The notes beneath the pieces are model-generated. The model was given only the letters and a program-made list of their open reading frames with translations. It did not search any database and was not told where the DNA came from. DNA of 64,000 bases, from NCBI GenBank assembly GCA_033763895.1, contig JANRJQ010000007.1:62001-126000 (forward strand), in the 5' to 3' direction. The stretch comes from Chloroherpetonaceae bacterium. GTDB lineage: Bacteria; Bacteroidota; Chlorobiia; Chlorobiales; Thermochlorobacteraceae. Below, piece after piece: positions 63,501-64,000 of the stretch. Position numbers and translations under genes: made by a program. Every line of letters starts with the position of its first letter. The stretch's first letter is position 1.

Positions 63501-63533
63501 AACAAGGCTTGCTTCGGCAAGCCTTGTTTGTTT
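63501..63533 (+). terminator. Terminator of glnA
   Basis: Perfect 12-base-pair stem AACAAGGCTTGC/GCAAGCCTTGTT closed by a stable TTCG tetraloop and followed by a T-rich tract (TGTTTT), about 65 nt after the glnA stop. Confidence 0.93.
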
Positions 63534-63625
63534 TAATGAATAATATCTAACACATTTATCAAGATTCTTATTCATTGTTCTCATTTCTCAATTTTTCTCC
63601 CTAACTTTCTAAAACCTATTTTTTA

Positions 63626-64000
63626 ATGAAAAGAAAAGCAACAACAAGGCCACCTGAAGCTTCATTTGATGCTGACGATGTTCGTTTTATGAAGCGTTGC
63701 CTTTCGCTTGCAAAGCGTGGTGAGGGTTTGGTTAGTCCGAATCCTATGGTCGGTAGTGTTGTGGTTTATAAAGGAAAAATTATTGGCGAAGGCTGGCATA
63801 AAAAATATGGCGAGTGGCATGCGGAAGTTAACGCCATTAACTCTGTCAAAAATCCGGAGTTTCTTTCTAAATCTACGCTCTATGTAAATCTTGAACCTTG
63901 TTCGCATTTTGGGAAAACCCCTCCTTGCTCCGATCTCATAATTGAAAAGAAAATCCCGAAAGTCGTCATAGGATGCAAAGATCCTTTTCCTAAAGTTTCA
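63626..64000 (+). CDS. ribD: Riboflavin biosynthesis deaminase/reductase, N-terminal part
   Basis: The frame from the ATG at 63626 runs off the window edge after 125 codons. It shows the RibD deaminase domain: [40 protein letters not shown], the zinc ligands HAEVNA and [16 protein letters not shown] (His, two Cys and the catalytic Glu), and [10 protein letters not shown]. The enzyme deaminates the pyrimidine intermediate of riboflavin synthesis; a C-terminal reductase domain is expected beyond the edge. A short N-terminal leader ([18 protein letters not shown]) precedes the domain. Confidence 0.93.
   Translation, partial: MKRKATTRPPEASFDADDVRFMKRCLSLAKRGEGLVSPNPMVGSVVVYKGKIIGEGWHKKYGEWHAEVNAINSVKNPEFLSKSTLYVNLEPCSHFGKTPPCSDLIIEKKIPKVVIGCKDPFPKVS

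Noticed and set aside
63662-63907. Minus-strand open frame of 81 codons near the right edge
   Set aside because: It is antisense to the clear ribD reading frame on the plus strand, which runs off the window edge. The minus product has no recognisable features.
1-64000. tRNA, rRNA or known riboswitch genes
   Set aside because: Reading the intergenic regions, I saw no cloverleaf, rRNA signature or conserved riboswitch core. A covariance-model scan was not possible, so absence is not proven.

Overview
The window looks like chromosome from a phototrophic member of the Chlorobi (Bacteroidota/Chlorobiota) outside the classical Chlorobiaceae, i.e. a Chloroherpeton- or Thermochlorobacter-like lineage. 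The strongest marker is a full-length Fenna-Matthews-Olson (FMO) bacteriochlorophyll a protein gene (fmoA, 5763-6869). Two secreted proteins end in type IX secretion (T9SS) sorting domains, and the base composition is moderately AT-rich. The lineage assignment is inference; the FMO call is direct sequence recognition.

Layout. 1-9 kb: T9SS LamG-like protein, SpoU methylase, recG, an ArsR-type regulator convergent with fmoA, and lnt. 9-22 kb: mutL, pyrB, a ClpB that stops after its first ATPase domain, a 2165-residue T9SS subtilisin-like protease, and a purD-purine nucleoside phosphorylase pair. 22.5-28.5 kb: an accessory island on the minus strand made of copies of the 3' end of an RHS core. 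Three of these lead into different C-terminal toxin-like tips, each followed by a probable immunity gene; a fourth copy has no tip and a fifth is decayed. 28.9-34.7 kb: mreB, argH, tdk, a Gfo/Idh/MocA oxidoreductase and a TPR protein. 34.7-38.3 kb: AT-rich non-coding DNA and a DUF3857-transglutaminase membrane protein. 38.5-48.9 kb: ABC exporter, fabD, fabH, xseA, rodA, DHH phosphoesterase, an SPFH pair and a YgjP-type metallopeptidase. 48.9-54.2 kb: a one-directional sulfur/thiol redox cluster (TSUP transporter, persulfide dioxygenase-rhodanese, rhodanese, DUF2892, HMA, thioredoxin, DUF6132, TlpA-like, ferredoxin:thioredoxin reductase catalytic subunit, OsmC). A perfect Crp/Fnr-type palindrome lies in front of it and a Crp/Fnr gene nearby. 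54.3-64 kb: Uma2, MBL hydrolase, Crp/Fnr, LptF/G, acyltransferase, FabL-like enoyl reductase, rhomboid, a Pro/Ala-rich protein, Lrp/AsnC regulator, glnA and the start of ribD.

How they fit together. FMO passes excitation to a type I reaction centre that reduces ferredoxin. The ferredoxin:thioredoxin reductase subunit, encoded beside persulfide-oxidising and thioredoxin genes, offers a plausible link from light-driven ferredoxin reduction to sulfane-sulfur and thiol handling. The RHS island is the most accessory-like and most interesting segment. Its tips include a phospholipase A2-like domain paired with a membrane immunity candidate, and a Cys/His peptidase-like domain paired with a lipoprotein immunity candidate. 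Two intergenic regions hold degenerate tandem repeats with an exact 22-nt period that coding annotation does not explain.

No tRNA, rRNA, CRISPR array, transposase or integrase was recognised.
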